Assembly (NCBI GenBank): GCA_022573485.1
Contig: JACZTW010000150.1
Location: forward strand, 1-9,140
Direction of reading: 5' to 3'
From: Planctomycetota bacterium
GTDB taxonomy: Bacteria > Planctomycetota > Phycisphaerae > UBA1845 > CAIVHJ01
DNA: 9,140 bases
In this document: positions 1 through 9,140 of the stretch, piece by piece
Numbering within the stretch: position 1 is the first letter of the stretch
Layout: each line of letters starts with the position of its first letter
Program-made: the position numbers and the translations under genes
Notes under the pieces: generated by a model
Databases searched by the model: none
Told to the model about the DNA's origin: nothing
The model's input: only the letters and a program-made list of their open reading frames with translations

Positions 1-1502
1 CTGCCCCCTGAGCCCGTCGTCGAAAGGAAGAAATTGTCGCCGTAAAGCTCGTAGCAGCGCGTGTTGACGATGTCGGCGTCGCAGCCGCCGCTGCCGTCGT
101 TGGTCTCGTCGCTGGTGTCGGTGGCGAATACCGGATCCACGCTGAGGTTGCTGCTGCACTTGCTGTCGGAATTGTCCTCGCAGGTCGAGAGCCCGCTGCC
201 CCAGTTGGTGGCCGTGCTGCCGTCGGTGTCCACGAAACCCCAGACGTCGTTGTTGCGCACCGAGGCCCCCGCACCCAGCGAGCCGCTGCCCCCTGAAAAC
301 CCGATGCCGTAGCCGGTGATGCCCGGCGAGTAGTAAGGCGCCGTGGCTTTGCCCGGCTGGCCCGTGGCGCGGTTGTCTTCAGTGACCACCACGATGTTGT
401 TTTGCAGCGTGCCGGCGAACCCGCTGACCAGCATGATGCCGTAGGTGGCGTCGCGGATGGCCGTCGCGTCGATGGTGCTGCTGTAGCCGTAGCTCGGCGG
501 CACATTGAAAGGATTGGCCACCGTGTTGTTGTTGATCGTGCCCGTGGTCTGCACACGGATCCCGATCTTCGTGCCGATGATGAGGTTGTTCAGAATCTGG
601 ATGTCGGTGCCGGCTCCGCCGTTGGCGATCCACACGCCGGCGTCACATCGACTGAAGTACCGCCACCCGCCGCCGTAGTTGGCCGACTGGCTGTTGTAAT
701 CATGCGTCTCGGGCCAGGTGCCGTTGTTGACCATGTGGGCCCAGTACGGGTAGCCCAGAATGATGTTCTTCTGCACCGTGATGTATTCCGCGTCAGAGTA
801 AACACCCTGGCCGGTGGTCATGTAGTTGTCTTCGACCAAGTGAACATCGGTGGCGTTGCTCCCGCCGTCGATGCGAACATTGTCTTTGGGTAAATCCGAA
901 TGGTGTAAATAGCATTTGCGGATGGTGACGTTGCCGTTGTTGTCGCCGTTGAGATCCCCCTGCCAGCGGATGTTTTCTTCCATCGTGAAGGCGATGGTGC
1001 AGTTCTCGATGACCACACCGTCGATATCGTTGCCATAGATGCGCACGCCCGCGCCCAGATGCCGCCCGCCCTTATTCTTCGAGTTCAAGCCCCCGGCGCC
1101 GTTGTTAGCCTTGCCGCTGATTTGAAAGTTCTTCAGCGTCACGGTCGAGGCCGTGATCCGAACGATATCGCCGGCGGTGCTGGTGCCGATGCAGGCCACG
1201 TCGGCCGGCGTCGTCGATGAGCCTTGAAGCGTCAGGCCGGACTTGTTGATGGTGATGTGTTCGTTGTAGCAGTAATTATTGGTCGCATCGTCGGTGCGGC
1301 GGTAAACCGTGATGATATCGTTTGCCAGGGCAGCGTTGATGGCCGCCTGAATCGACTGATAATCGCAGTCAACGCCGCCGCAGGCATTGGCAGTTGCCGG
1401 ACCGACCGTGTACGTTGCCCCGGAGGCCGACGCGCAGACCGTGCATACGACCACAAAGGCCAGAGTCCAGATTCTTTGGTTGTGCTGATCGGCGCCGAAC
1501 AT
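1..1502 (-). CDS. Secreted right-handed parallel beta-helix repeat protein (partial, C-terminus beyond window)
   Basis: An open frame of 500 codons runs from an ATG at 1502 to the window edge without a stop. Residues 1-29 look like a Sec signal peptide: a short polar start, a hydrophobic core (IWTLAFVVVCTVCA, about 11-24), then SASGA, with likely signal peptidase I cleavage near residue 29. There is no good lipobox. The mature start (YTVGPA, then DYQSIQAAINAA and ITINKSGLTLQG, about 48-94) is the N-terminal cap typical of pectate-lyase-like beta-helix proteins. Asn/Ile/Val-rich turns of about 20-25 residues follow: VVIENCTI (163-170), VTIRKCYL (192-199), HLVEDNYM (221-228), ITVQKNII (241-248), IQILNNLI (301-308), GTLQNNIV (364-371) and ASVRNNDV (413-420). 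SVDPVFATD (about 454-462) resembles the end-of-helix motif of this fold, so little of the helix may be missing. An in-frame ATG at 1547 would add 15 residues. Neither start has a strong Shine-Dalgarno; 1502 places the signal peptide better. Substrate and enzymatic activity cannot be assigned. Confidence 0.88.
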   Translation of the reverse strand, partial: MFGADQHNQRIWTLAFVVVCTVCASASGATYTVGPATANACGGVDCDYQSIQAAINAALANDIITVYRRTDDATNNYCYNEHITINKSGLTLQGSSTTPADVACIGTSTAGDIVRITASTVTLKNFQISGKANNGAGGLNSKNKGGRHLGAGVRIYGNDIDGVVIENCTIAFTMEENIRWQGDLNGDNNGNVTIRKCYLHHSDLPKDNVRIDGGSNATDVHLVEDNYMTTGQGVYSDAEYITVQKNIILGYPYWAHMVNNGTWPETHDYNSQSANYGGGWRYFSRCDAGVWIANGGAGTDIQILNNLIIGTKIGIRVQTTGTINNNTVANPFNVPPSYGYSSTIDATAIRDATYGIMLVSGFAGTLQNNIVVVTEDNRATGQPGKATAPYYSPGITGYGIGFSGGSGSLGAGASVRNNDVWGFVDTDGSTATNWGSGLSTCEDNSDSKCSSNLSVDPVFATDTSDETNDGSGGCDADIVNTRCYELYGDNFFLSTTGSGG

Positions 1503-1621
1503 AATGTCTGCTTCGCTTCCGGGGATGGATTCGACTGATGATCGCATCGCCAAGACGCAACCGCAGCCAATCGCATCCGCCGAAGGGGTTCCCTCCAACG
1601 TTTCCTGTCAATATCAGGATG

Positions 1622-1646
1622 TGGGGTCTGTGACCCTGGGGTCTGT
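1622..1646. repeat. Short direct repeat, period 15 bases
   Basis: The ten bases TGGGGTCTGT occur at 1622-1631 and again at 1637-1646, separated by GACCC. The pair lies 75-120 bases upstream of the possible starts of the minus-strand beta-helix gene. It could be a pair of protein-binding half-sites or simply a small duplication; function is unknown. Confidence 0.5.
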
Positions 1647-1649
1647 CGA

Positions 1650-1664
1650 AGCATAAGATATGCT
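1650..1664. promoter_or_regulatory. Perfect small palindrome, possible binding site
   Basis: AGCATA (1650-1655) and TATGCT (1659-1664) are perfect inverted repeats around a three-base centre AGA. The site sits next to the direct repeat and upstream of the beta-helix gene. A dimeric regulator could bind such a site, but the arms are short enough to arise by chance. Confidence 0.3.
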
Positions 1665-1795
1665 CGCTACGGAATAGCCGCGTGGTCCGCATCGGATGAT
1701 CCCATATCGGACGCATGTGGATGTGTTTGGCGCGGCCGGGATGCCCATGCCACCCAAATCATCTTGGATGTTCGGCGCGAATCTCTGCCGGATGG

Positions 1796-4879
<3,084 letters not shown>

Positions 4880-4883
4880 GACA

Positions 4884-4889
4884 CTCCTT
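4884..4889 (-). promoter_or_regulatory. Ribosome binding site of ppdK
   Basis: AAGGAG on the minus strand lies four bases before the ATG at 4879. It fixes this start, which also places the conserved YFFGNG block near residue 10 as in the family. Confidence 0.8.
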
Positions 4890-4946
4890 CGATGCTCAGG
4901 CCTTTTCTATGAATGCGGGCAAGCGGCCGATAATGTGCTCGTGGCG

Positions 4947-4975
4947 ACTATAAGTCGATGCGCCTGTTGTGTCAA
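4947..4975 (-). promoter_or_regulatory. Near-consensus sigma70-type promoter of ppdK
   Basis: On the minus strand TTGACA (4975-4970) is followed by exactly 17 bases and TATAGT (4952-4947). The -35 box is a perfect consensus match and the -10 box matches four or five of six depending on the alignment used. Transcription would start near 4940, giving a leader of about 60 bases before the ppdK ATG. This suggests strong, housekeeping-type expression of the dikinase. Confidence 0.7.
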
Positions 4976-5071
4976 CGATGCGCCGCGCGGTCCACATGCT
5001 CAACACTGTTCAAAGCCAAAGGCCCACGGTCATCCTCGGAAGAAGTTTGCTTGGCAATAGACCCGCTGACT

Positions 5072-5116
5072 TGTAACCGAGTTACCGGACCAAGTATTTG
5101 CATTTCATCGGTTACA
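5072..5116. promoter_or_regulatory. Nested inverted repeats upstream of the TPR gene, possible operator
   Basis: TGTAACCGA (5072-5080) and TCGGTTACA (5108-5116) are a perfect nine-base inverted repeat, 36 bases centre to centre. Inside it lies a further copy of the core, so that GTAAC-CGA-GTTAC (5073-5085) is itself a perfect palindrome. Three copies of the GTTAC/GTAAC core thus precede the TPR gene, with the last about 60 bases before its ATG. The layout resembles multi-site operators. A -10-like TATCTT begins at 5117, just after the last copy, but no matching -35 box is seen. The regulator is unknown. Confidence 0.45.
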
Positions 5117-5163
5117 TATCTTAGCTTTCAAGGATTACTGGCAGCCTCCATGCGCGCGCGAAA

Positions 5164-5170
5164 GAGGAAG
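5164..5170 (+). promoter_or_regulatory. Ribosome binding site of the TPR gene
   Basis: GAGGAAG is placed with GAGG ending eight bases before the ATG at 5176. It supports that start over the ATG at 5172, which is in a different frame. Confidence 0.65.
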
Positions 5171-5175
5171 CATGC

Positions 5176-6753
5176 ATGATCGACCCGACGAGTGCTTTGA
5201 CAAGTCTGATCACCACGGTTCCCGGCACGAGCAGGATCGCGTCAAGTCCGCTTGACCGGGGTGGCTTCGGCCCTGATGCGATCGTTGAACTGGGAAAGAA
5301 AATATTCGGCGACGTGCCGGGATATGCCCTCGCTGCGCAGCTCGGCACCGTGCTGACAAGCACATTGCAATCCAAACTCTTGGCCCCCACCCAGCGCGTT
5401 CCCATTTTTTCTCAGAAACAAGCCCAGCAACTCGGCAAGATCATCACCAAAGCCGCTCAGGCGCTCAACAACGGCGACTTCCAACAAGCTAAAGCCCACA
5501 CACAAGAACTGCTTCAGCGCGATGTAAACGACCCCACGGCCTATCACTTGCTGGGCCGAATCGCCCAGGCTGAGGGCGATCAGAAAACGGCAATCGAGTA
5601 TCTCCAGCGTGCCTCCCAACTCGCTCCGCAAAGCGATCGCATCGCCGGCGATTTGTTCGTAGCCCGCCAGTTATTGCGCAGCGACACGGAAGTGCTTGAA
5701 ACTGCTTCACAACTTGTGGCCAATCGCGGCAGCGCCCTTCAAGGACAACAATTACTGTTCGAGCTGGCCAAACGCACACCGCGCCAAGCGGAAACATACT
5801 TACAATTGGCGGAGGGCTTCAGAACGCTCAATCTGCCCGTGCAGCAGCTTGGGGTTCTGGGCGTGGCGCTCGAAGAAGGGGGCCAGGACGACCTCAAGAT
5901 ACTCGAAGGGAAGATAAAGGACTTCATCAGCGAGAATGAGCCGGTCGGCCTGGCTTATTCGCTCCTCGGCAGAACGCAGCAAAAGCTAGGCCGGTTCGAC
6001 GACGCCATTCAGTCGCTTGAGACCGCCGTGGGGATTGCCCCGGAGGTGCGGCGGTACACTGCGGAGCTGGCCAACGTCCACGCGACCCTCGGCAACATCG
6101 CCCTCGGCAAGGGCGATCTATCCGCCGCGCAATTTCGGTTTGAGACCGCCCGCGATTTGGATCCGCTCGATGCCGATCTGAAGTTCGGGCTGGCCGCCGT
6201 GTTTATTTCACAAGGGAAAGAAAAGATCAACCAGGGACTGGAGATCGCCGCCCGATCTTTGCTGGGCCGGGCGTCGGCCCTGCTGGGGAGCGACAAGAGC
6301 TTTGATAAGGAACTGGCTGTCTCTTATCTTCGACTTGGGCATCGCGCCTTGAGTGATACCATGGAGGGCTTGGCACAGCTCAACTTTGAAGAGGCCTTCA
6401 AACGCAATCCGGACTTGGGCGGGTTGCGACGACTGTTGACGGACCGCTATCGAGAAAACGGCCAGAATGTCCTGGACGCCAAATCATACGCTGATATGTC
6501 GATGACTGATTTTGAGACAGTGGTCGACAATTTCCAGAAGGCGCGCGACACGGATCCCACGCGAAGCTCCTTCAAATCCAGCCTGGCCAACGAATTGAAC
6601 GAATTCGGTCTAAAGCTGATGAATGTGAACAACGATTACGAACGTGCCCTCGAAATGTTCGGGCGGGCGCGGTCCCTCTATCCAGAGAACGCGACGTACA
6701 AATCCAACTATGAAGCGGCTCTGAATCTCAAGATCCAGAACCCGACGTCCTGA
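5176..6753 (+). CDS. TPR-repeat protein of unknown function
   Basis: This 525-residue protein has no signal peptide and no membrane segment, so it is probably cytosolic. Residues 1-80 are not repeat-like. TPR-type helix pairs with the usual small/aromatic pattern follow: about 86-119 (NNGDFQQAKAHTQELLQRD), 120-153 (AYHLLGRIAQAEGDQKTAIE and onward), 257-291 (GRTQQKLGRFDDAIQSLETA), 301-333 (LGNIALGKGDLSAAQFRFET) and 474-507 (NNDYERALEMFGRARSLYPE). A weaker one lies near 384-412. The stretches 155-250 and 335-470 are also helical and probably hold diverged repeats. TPR arrays bind other proteins, but no enzymatic domain is fused here to name a partner. The gene stands alone, transcribed away from ppdK and towards the HEAT-like gene. 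A GAGG site eight bases upstream supports the start. The inverted-repeat cluster upstream suggests regulated expression. Confidence 0.92.
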   Translation: MIDPTSALTSLITTVPGTSRIASSPLDRGGFGPDAIVELGKKIFGDVPGYALAAQLGTVLTSTLQSKLLAPTQRVPIFSQKQAQQLGKIITKAAQALNNGDFQQAKAHTQELLQRDVNDPTAYHLLGRIAQAEGDQKTAIEYLQRASQLAPQSDRIAGDLFVARQLLRSDTEVLETASQLVANRGSALQGQQLLFELAKRTPRQAETYLQLAEGFRTLNLPVQQLGVLGVALEEGGQDDLKILEGKIKDFISENEPVGLAYSLLGRTQQKLGRFDDAIQSLETAVGIAPEVRRYTAELANVHATLGNIALGKGDLSAAQFRFETARDLDPLDADLKFGLAAVFISQGKEKINQGLEIAARSLLGRASALLGSDKSFDKELAVSYLRLGHRALSDTMEGLAQLNFEEAFKRNPDLGGLRRLLTDRYRENGQNVLDAKSYADMSMTDFETVVDNFQKARDTDPTRSSFKSSLANELNEFGLKLMNVNNDYERALEMFGRARSLYPENATYKSNYEAALNLKIQNPTS

Positions 6754-6905
6754 TCGTCTCATCGATATTTGAATAACGAATCAAACAAGGAGCCGCAGGC
6801 TTAGCCTGCGCGAGACCTCACGCGGGACAGGTGCGCCCATTTTTGCATTCGCGCCGCTTCAGCAGTCGATTCAAACATCAATAAGGTCAGCAGACGGGCA
6901 TGGAG
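6754..6905. other. Convergent intergenic gap
   Basis: These 152 bases lie between the ends of the TPR gene and the HEAT-like gene. They contain the hairpin at 6794-6810 and a TTTTT run near 6840. I see no coding frame of its own. Confidence 0.6.
6794..6810. terminator. Hairpin between convergent genes, possible bidirectional terminator
   Basis: CGCAGGC and GCCTGCG form a perfect seven-base stem around the loop TTA. It sits 40 bases after the TPR stop and about 95 bases after the HEAT-like stop on the other strand. No U-tract follows on the plus side; on the minus side the following bases (GGCTCCTTGTTTG) are only mildly T-rich. It may therefore be a weak terminator, an RNA-stabilising end or a copy of a dispersed palindromic element. 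Confidence 0.4.
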
Positions 6906-8642
6906 TCAGGACGCAGCAAGGTGATAGCGGTGCGCCGCCGAGTCGAATACCAACTCCCAACGAAACATGGACCACCATCGGGCGAGCGTCTTCACTTGGG
7001 CCTGCCTCTGCGGAGGTGAATCAGACCACGCGACCCGGGGCGCGTCCGGAACGTACGCGGCGATGATTTCTGCGAAGCGCATGTCCCGCAGAAACTCCAT
7101 TCGCTGCTGGTCCGGATATGCCCCTTGGCCAAGAATCATATCCAGTGGCGATGTATCACCGGAGTGCAGCAGGGCGATGTAAACTGCGATCCGAGGAAAG
7201 TGTTCGTTCATTTCAAACACGTCCAACTCACTCCGGACGGAATCGTCCCCCAGAATCAGTCGGCTGCACAGGTAGTAGCCTCGCGGCTTCCATTCCGGTT
7301 CAGCGAGCGGATTGTCTTTTAGGAGCGTCGTGCGTTTGGTGAGCAACTCGCTGAGGGTCATGTTGCGCACGATCAAGTCCGGATCGTTCCGCAAGGCCAG
7401 CGCCAGCGCCGCCGGCCCACGAGCCTCGAGTTCGGTGGAGTACAATTCCAATGTCAGCCCTGCAAGAACCGCCGGATGGTTCAGCCGACTCAGCGAGACG
7501 GCGGCCAGGTCGCGTACCACGTCGGATTCTTGCCCAAAGAGGTTCATCAGCGCCTGCCCGCCCGCTTCGGCGTCGAGTCGGCTGGCCGCCCGCGCCGCCA
7601 TGAAACGCAACATCGGCTGATCCACAAAGCCCGCTGCCGCATCGACCATGACCGGCACAAAGCGCCGGTCACCGAGCGCCGCAATCGCCTCCAGTGCCCC
7701 GCCCGCCAGGCCGCCGTTACCCATACTCAAGCCTTCATCCACGGCTTTCTTTAGCGCCGCGATAAGACGTGACTTCGCGGCGTCGGAGATCTCTCCGAGG
7801 TTTTCCACGTGCGCCATGGCTTGCAACCGTGCGTCATAGTCGCCGCCTCGAAGGGACTCCAGCACGCGCGCCGCCTCGGCTCGCGGTCCTGGCGCTGATA
7901 ATCGGGTCGGACTCCGGAGCAACTCCGATCGTGCGTCCGCTTCGTTTCGCACGGCGAAATCATCATCGGCGGACGCCTCGCTTAACAGTTGTGTGCGTGA
8001 GCGGGGCAGACAAATGGAAATCGCTTCCACCGCAGCCAGCCGCACCACTGGATCGCCGTGCTTGAGATTCGCCAGCAACACGCGGATCAAATGCCGCTCC
8101 GCCGTTGGGCCTACTTGCCCCAGCGCCCGCACGGCGGCGGCGCGCTGCTCGACGTCAGCCACTTCGCAGCGCAGGGCAAGCCAGCGGCACCGCTCCTTGA
8201 GCGCAATGTGATCCTCGTTCCAGTATCCTGCCTCGCGGAGCGACGCTGCCAGACCACGAAACACTGCGTCGTCATTCGTATCCAGGCCGACCATGAACCG
8301 ATCACGAAAAGAAGGTATATTCCGCATGGCCCAGCTCGCCAGCGGCACCAGCGCCCGGTCCATTTGATCGTCGCCCGCCTCGAAGCCCACTACAAACGCG
8401 GCTTCGACTGGATCGCGCAGATCGGCGTCTTCAACCGCCAGTCTGGTGAGCACATTGAGCGCCTTCGCGCGGCGAACGGGCTGTGGATTGTTCAATTGAC
8501 TGAGAAAGTAGTGCCTGCGCGCCGCTGGAAAGCTCACAAAGCCAAGGATCATCGCGGCAAGGGCGACCAATAGCACAGTCAGAATTCGCCGTTGCAACGA
8601 CTTCGTAAATTGCGAAGGTGTGTATTGCGGGACCTTCATCAT
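6906..8642 (-). CDS. Membrane-anchored HEAT-repeat-like protein of unknown function
   Basis: The protein is 578 residues from the ATG at 8642. Residue numbers here count from an in-frame TTG at 8648, which would give 580. A basic start is followed by a single hydrophobic helix at about 22-40 (ILTVLLVALAAMILGFVSF). This is likely an uncleaved signal anchor, placing the rest outside the cytoplasmic membrane. Most of the remainder is helical with HEAT/armadillo-like pairs, the clearest being RAAAVRALGQVG with DPVVRLAAVEAISICL (about 169-214), ARLQAMAHVENLG (273-285), ALEAIAALGDRRFVPVMVDA (318-337), DVVRDLAAVSLSRL (376-389) and GPAALALALRNDPDLIVRN (411-429). The last 120 residues are less repetitive and rich in aromatic and charged residues. 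HEAT solenoids mediate protein contacts; no catalytic motif is visible. The start is uncertain because no Shine-Dalgarno precedes 8648, 8642 or 8639. The end is convergent with the TPR gene. Confidence 0.8.
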   Translation of the reverse strand: MMKVPQYTPSQFTKSLQRRILTVLLVALAAMILGFVSFPAARRHYFLSQLNNPQPVRRAKALNVLTRLAVEDADLRDPVEAAFVVGFEAGDDQMDRALVPLASWAMRNIPSFRDRFMVGLDTNDDAVFRGLAASLREAGYWNEDHIALKERCRWLALRCEVADVEQRAAAVRALGQVGPTAERHLIRVLLANLKHGDPVVRLAAVEAISICLPRSRTQLLSEASADDDFAVRNEADARSELLRSPTRLSAPGPRAEAARVLESLRGGDYDARLQAMAHVENLGEISDAAKSRLIAALKKAVDEGLSMGNGGLAGGALEAIAALGDRRFVPVMVDAAAGFVDQPMLRFMAARAASRLDAEAGGQALMNLFGQESDVVRDLAAVSLSRLNHPAVLAGLTLELYSTELEARGPAALALALRNDPDLIVRNMTLSELLTKRTTLLKDNPLAEPEWKPRGYYLCSRLILGDDSVRSELDVFEMNEHFPRIAVYIALLHSGDTSPLDMILGQGAYPDQQRMEFLRDMRFAEIIAAYVPDAPRVAWSDSPPQRQAQVKTLARWWSMFRWELVFDSAAHRYHLAAS

Positions 8643-8757
8643 CGTCAATAATAGAGCGTCCGGCGGCCCGCCGCAGCGGACCAGCCATCACGCAGGATTT
8701 CGCGAATTCGGCAGCCGACAAGAACTGCCATCATACAATAAGCACAGAAAGCGCAAC
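8643..8757. promoter_or_regulatory. Short divergent intergenic region with two -10-like boxes
   Basis: The roughly 110 bases separate the divergent starts of the HEAT-like and glycosyltransferase genes. On the minus strand TATTAT (8653-8648) lies only five bases before the ATG at 8642. On the plus strand TACAAT (8734-8739) lies 18 bases before the ATG at 8758. Neither has a recognisable -35 box at the usual distance. These are candidate -10 elements only. Confidence 0.3.
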
Positions 8758-9140
8758 ATGCCGCGTCCACCAAAAAAAGAAGCAACACCAAAAACCCCAC
8801 CCACCGGCTTGCCGTTTAGCAGCCTTCCCAAAGAGAATCAATCTTCCGCCGTCAATATGGTGAGCGATCCAGAATCATGCGGCCCTGATGACCCATCACC
8901 TGCCGCGCCCGAACCACTAATCACCTTCATCCTCGCCACCCACAACCGCGCCAGTGTCCTGCTGCACACACTGGAACGCATCGCCGCCTGCGGGCTGGCC
9001 CCGCGAGAATATGAGATTCTCATCGTGGACAACTGCTCGACCGACGGCACGGCGGAACTCATCCGGAGACACGTGTCGGGCGCGCGCCTGATCGTACTCG
9101 AGCGTAACCGCGGCAGTTGCGCCAAGGGTCTGGCTGTGCC
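8758..9140 (+). CDS. Family 2 glycosyltransferase (partial, C-terminus beyond window)
   Basis: The first 127 codons of an open frame are present. Residues 1-52 are a polar, Pro- and Lys-rich leader without a signal peptide. From residue 54 the GT-A fold of family 2 begins: LITFILATHNRASVLLHTLE (the nucleotide-sugar-binding first strand and TxNR motif), then EILIVDNCSTDGTAEL (86-101, with the Asp and STDGT of the family), then LIVLERNRGSCAKGLAV (111-127, the N-x-G-x-x-x-G-type segment). The DXD region lies past the edge. Such enzymes transfer a sugar from a nucleotide sugar, usually in surface polysaccharide or protein glycosylation. The ATG at 8857 would remove the leader and start just before the domain. 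Neither start has a convincing ribosome binding site, so the true start is open. Acceptor and donor cannot be told. Confidence 0.85.
   Translation, partial: MPRPPKKEATPKTPPTGLPFSSLPKENQSSAVNMVSDPESCGPDDPSPAAPEPLITFILATHNRASVLLHTLERIAACGLAPREYEILIVDNCSTDGTAELIRRHVSGARLIVLERNRGSCAKGLAV

Larger units (their letters stand above)
1503..1795. other. Intergenic gap between ppdK and the beta-helix gene
   Basis: These 293 bases separate two genes on the same strand. They hold no convincing coding frame, no clear rho-independent terminator for ppdK and no full promoter for the beta-helix gene. The only ordered elements seen are a 15-base-period direct repeat and a 6-base-arm palindrome, listed separately. 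The gap is long enough that the downstream gene probably has its own promoter. Confidence 0.6.
4880..5175. other. Divergent intergenic region between ppdK and the TPR gene
   Basis: The 296 bases carry the control signals of two divergent genes. The left part holds the ribosome binding site and promoter of ppdK. The right part holds an inverted-repeat cluster and the ribosome binding site of the TPR gene. I see no small gene with coding character and no structured RNA that I can name in the remainder (about 4976-5070). Confidence 0.6.

Noticed and set aside
402..893. Plus-strand open frame of 163 codons opposite the beta-helix gene
   Set aside because: The minus-strand frame has a signal peptide and regular beta-helix turns; the plus frame has only biased composition.
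1606..1611. TTGACA on the minus strand upstream of the beta-helix gene as a -35 box
   Set aside because: The hexamer 17 bases downstream is CCCCTT and no A/T-rich -10 box lies at an allowed spacing.
1232..1716. Two minus-strand open frames with ATG starts overlapping the start of the beta-helix gene
   Set aside because: They are in the other two frames, are rich in Arg and Pro, and lack family motifs. The frame starting at 1502 carries the signal peptide and repeats.
5098..5122. TTGCAT and TATCTT as a plus-strand promoter for the TPR gene
   Set aside because: The spacing is only 13 bases, too short for a sigma70-type promoter, and no other -35 box fits TATCTT.
8618..8863. Plus-strand open frame of 81 codons overlapping the start of the HEAT-like gene and of the glycosyltransferase
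   Set aside because: It overlaps both genes in another frame, has no recognisable domain, and the glycosyltransferase frame explains the sequence downstream.

Overview
The window shows moderately GC-rich bacterial chromosomal DNA with five protein genes, two of them cut by the window edges. I see no rRNA, tRNA, insertion sequence, phage gene or CRISPR array. The gene types are a secreted beta-helix protein, large TPR and HEAT proteins of unknown role, and an enzyme with a very lysine-rich tail. Together they fit an environmental bacterium of the Planctomycetota type. That placement is an inference from style; no phylogenetic marker has been tested.

Layout, left to right. (1) Minus strand, running off the left edge: a secreted right-handed parallel beta-helix protein with a signal peptide. 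(2) A gap of about 290 bases with a short direct repeat and a small palindrome. (3) Minus strand: pyruvate phosphate dikinase (ppdK), with all recognisable catalytic motifs and an unusual C-terminal tail of about 94 residues that is about half Lys/Arg and has no acidic residue. (4) A divergent intergenic region of 296 bases. It holds a near-consensus sigma70-type promoter and a good ribosome binding site for ppdK, plus an inverted-repeat cluster upstream of the next gene. (5) Plus strand: a cytosolic-looking TPR protein. (6) A 152-base convergent gap with one small hairpin. (7) Minus strand: a membrane-anchored HEAT-repeat-like protein. (8) A short divergent gap, then the first 127 codons of a plus-strand family 2 glycosyltransferase that runs off the right edge.

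The genes do not form an evident operon or pathway. ppdK supplies central metabolism (pyruvate/PEP interconversion). The TPR and HEAT proteins look like scaffolds of unknown partners. The glycosyltransferase probably belongs to a cell-surface polysaccharide locus to the right. I do not see a convincing new multi-gene system. The most unusual single item is the histone-H1-like tail on the dikinase, built partly from a six-residue repeat. The next is the inverted-repeat cluster upstream of the TPR gene.
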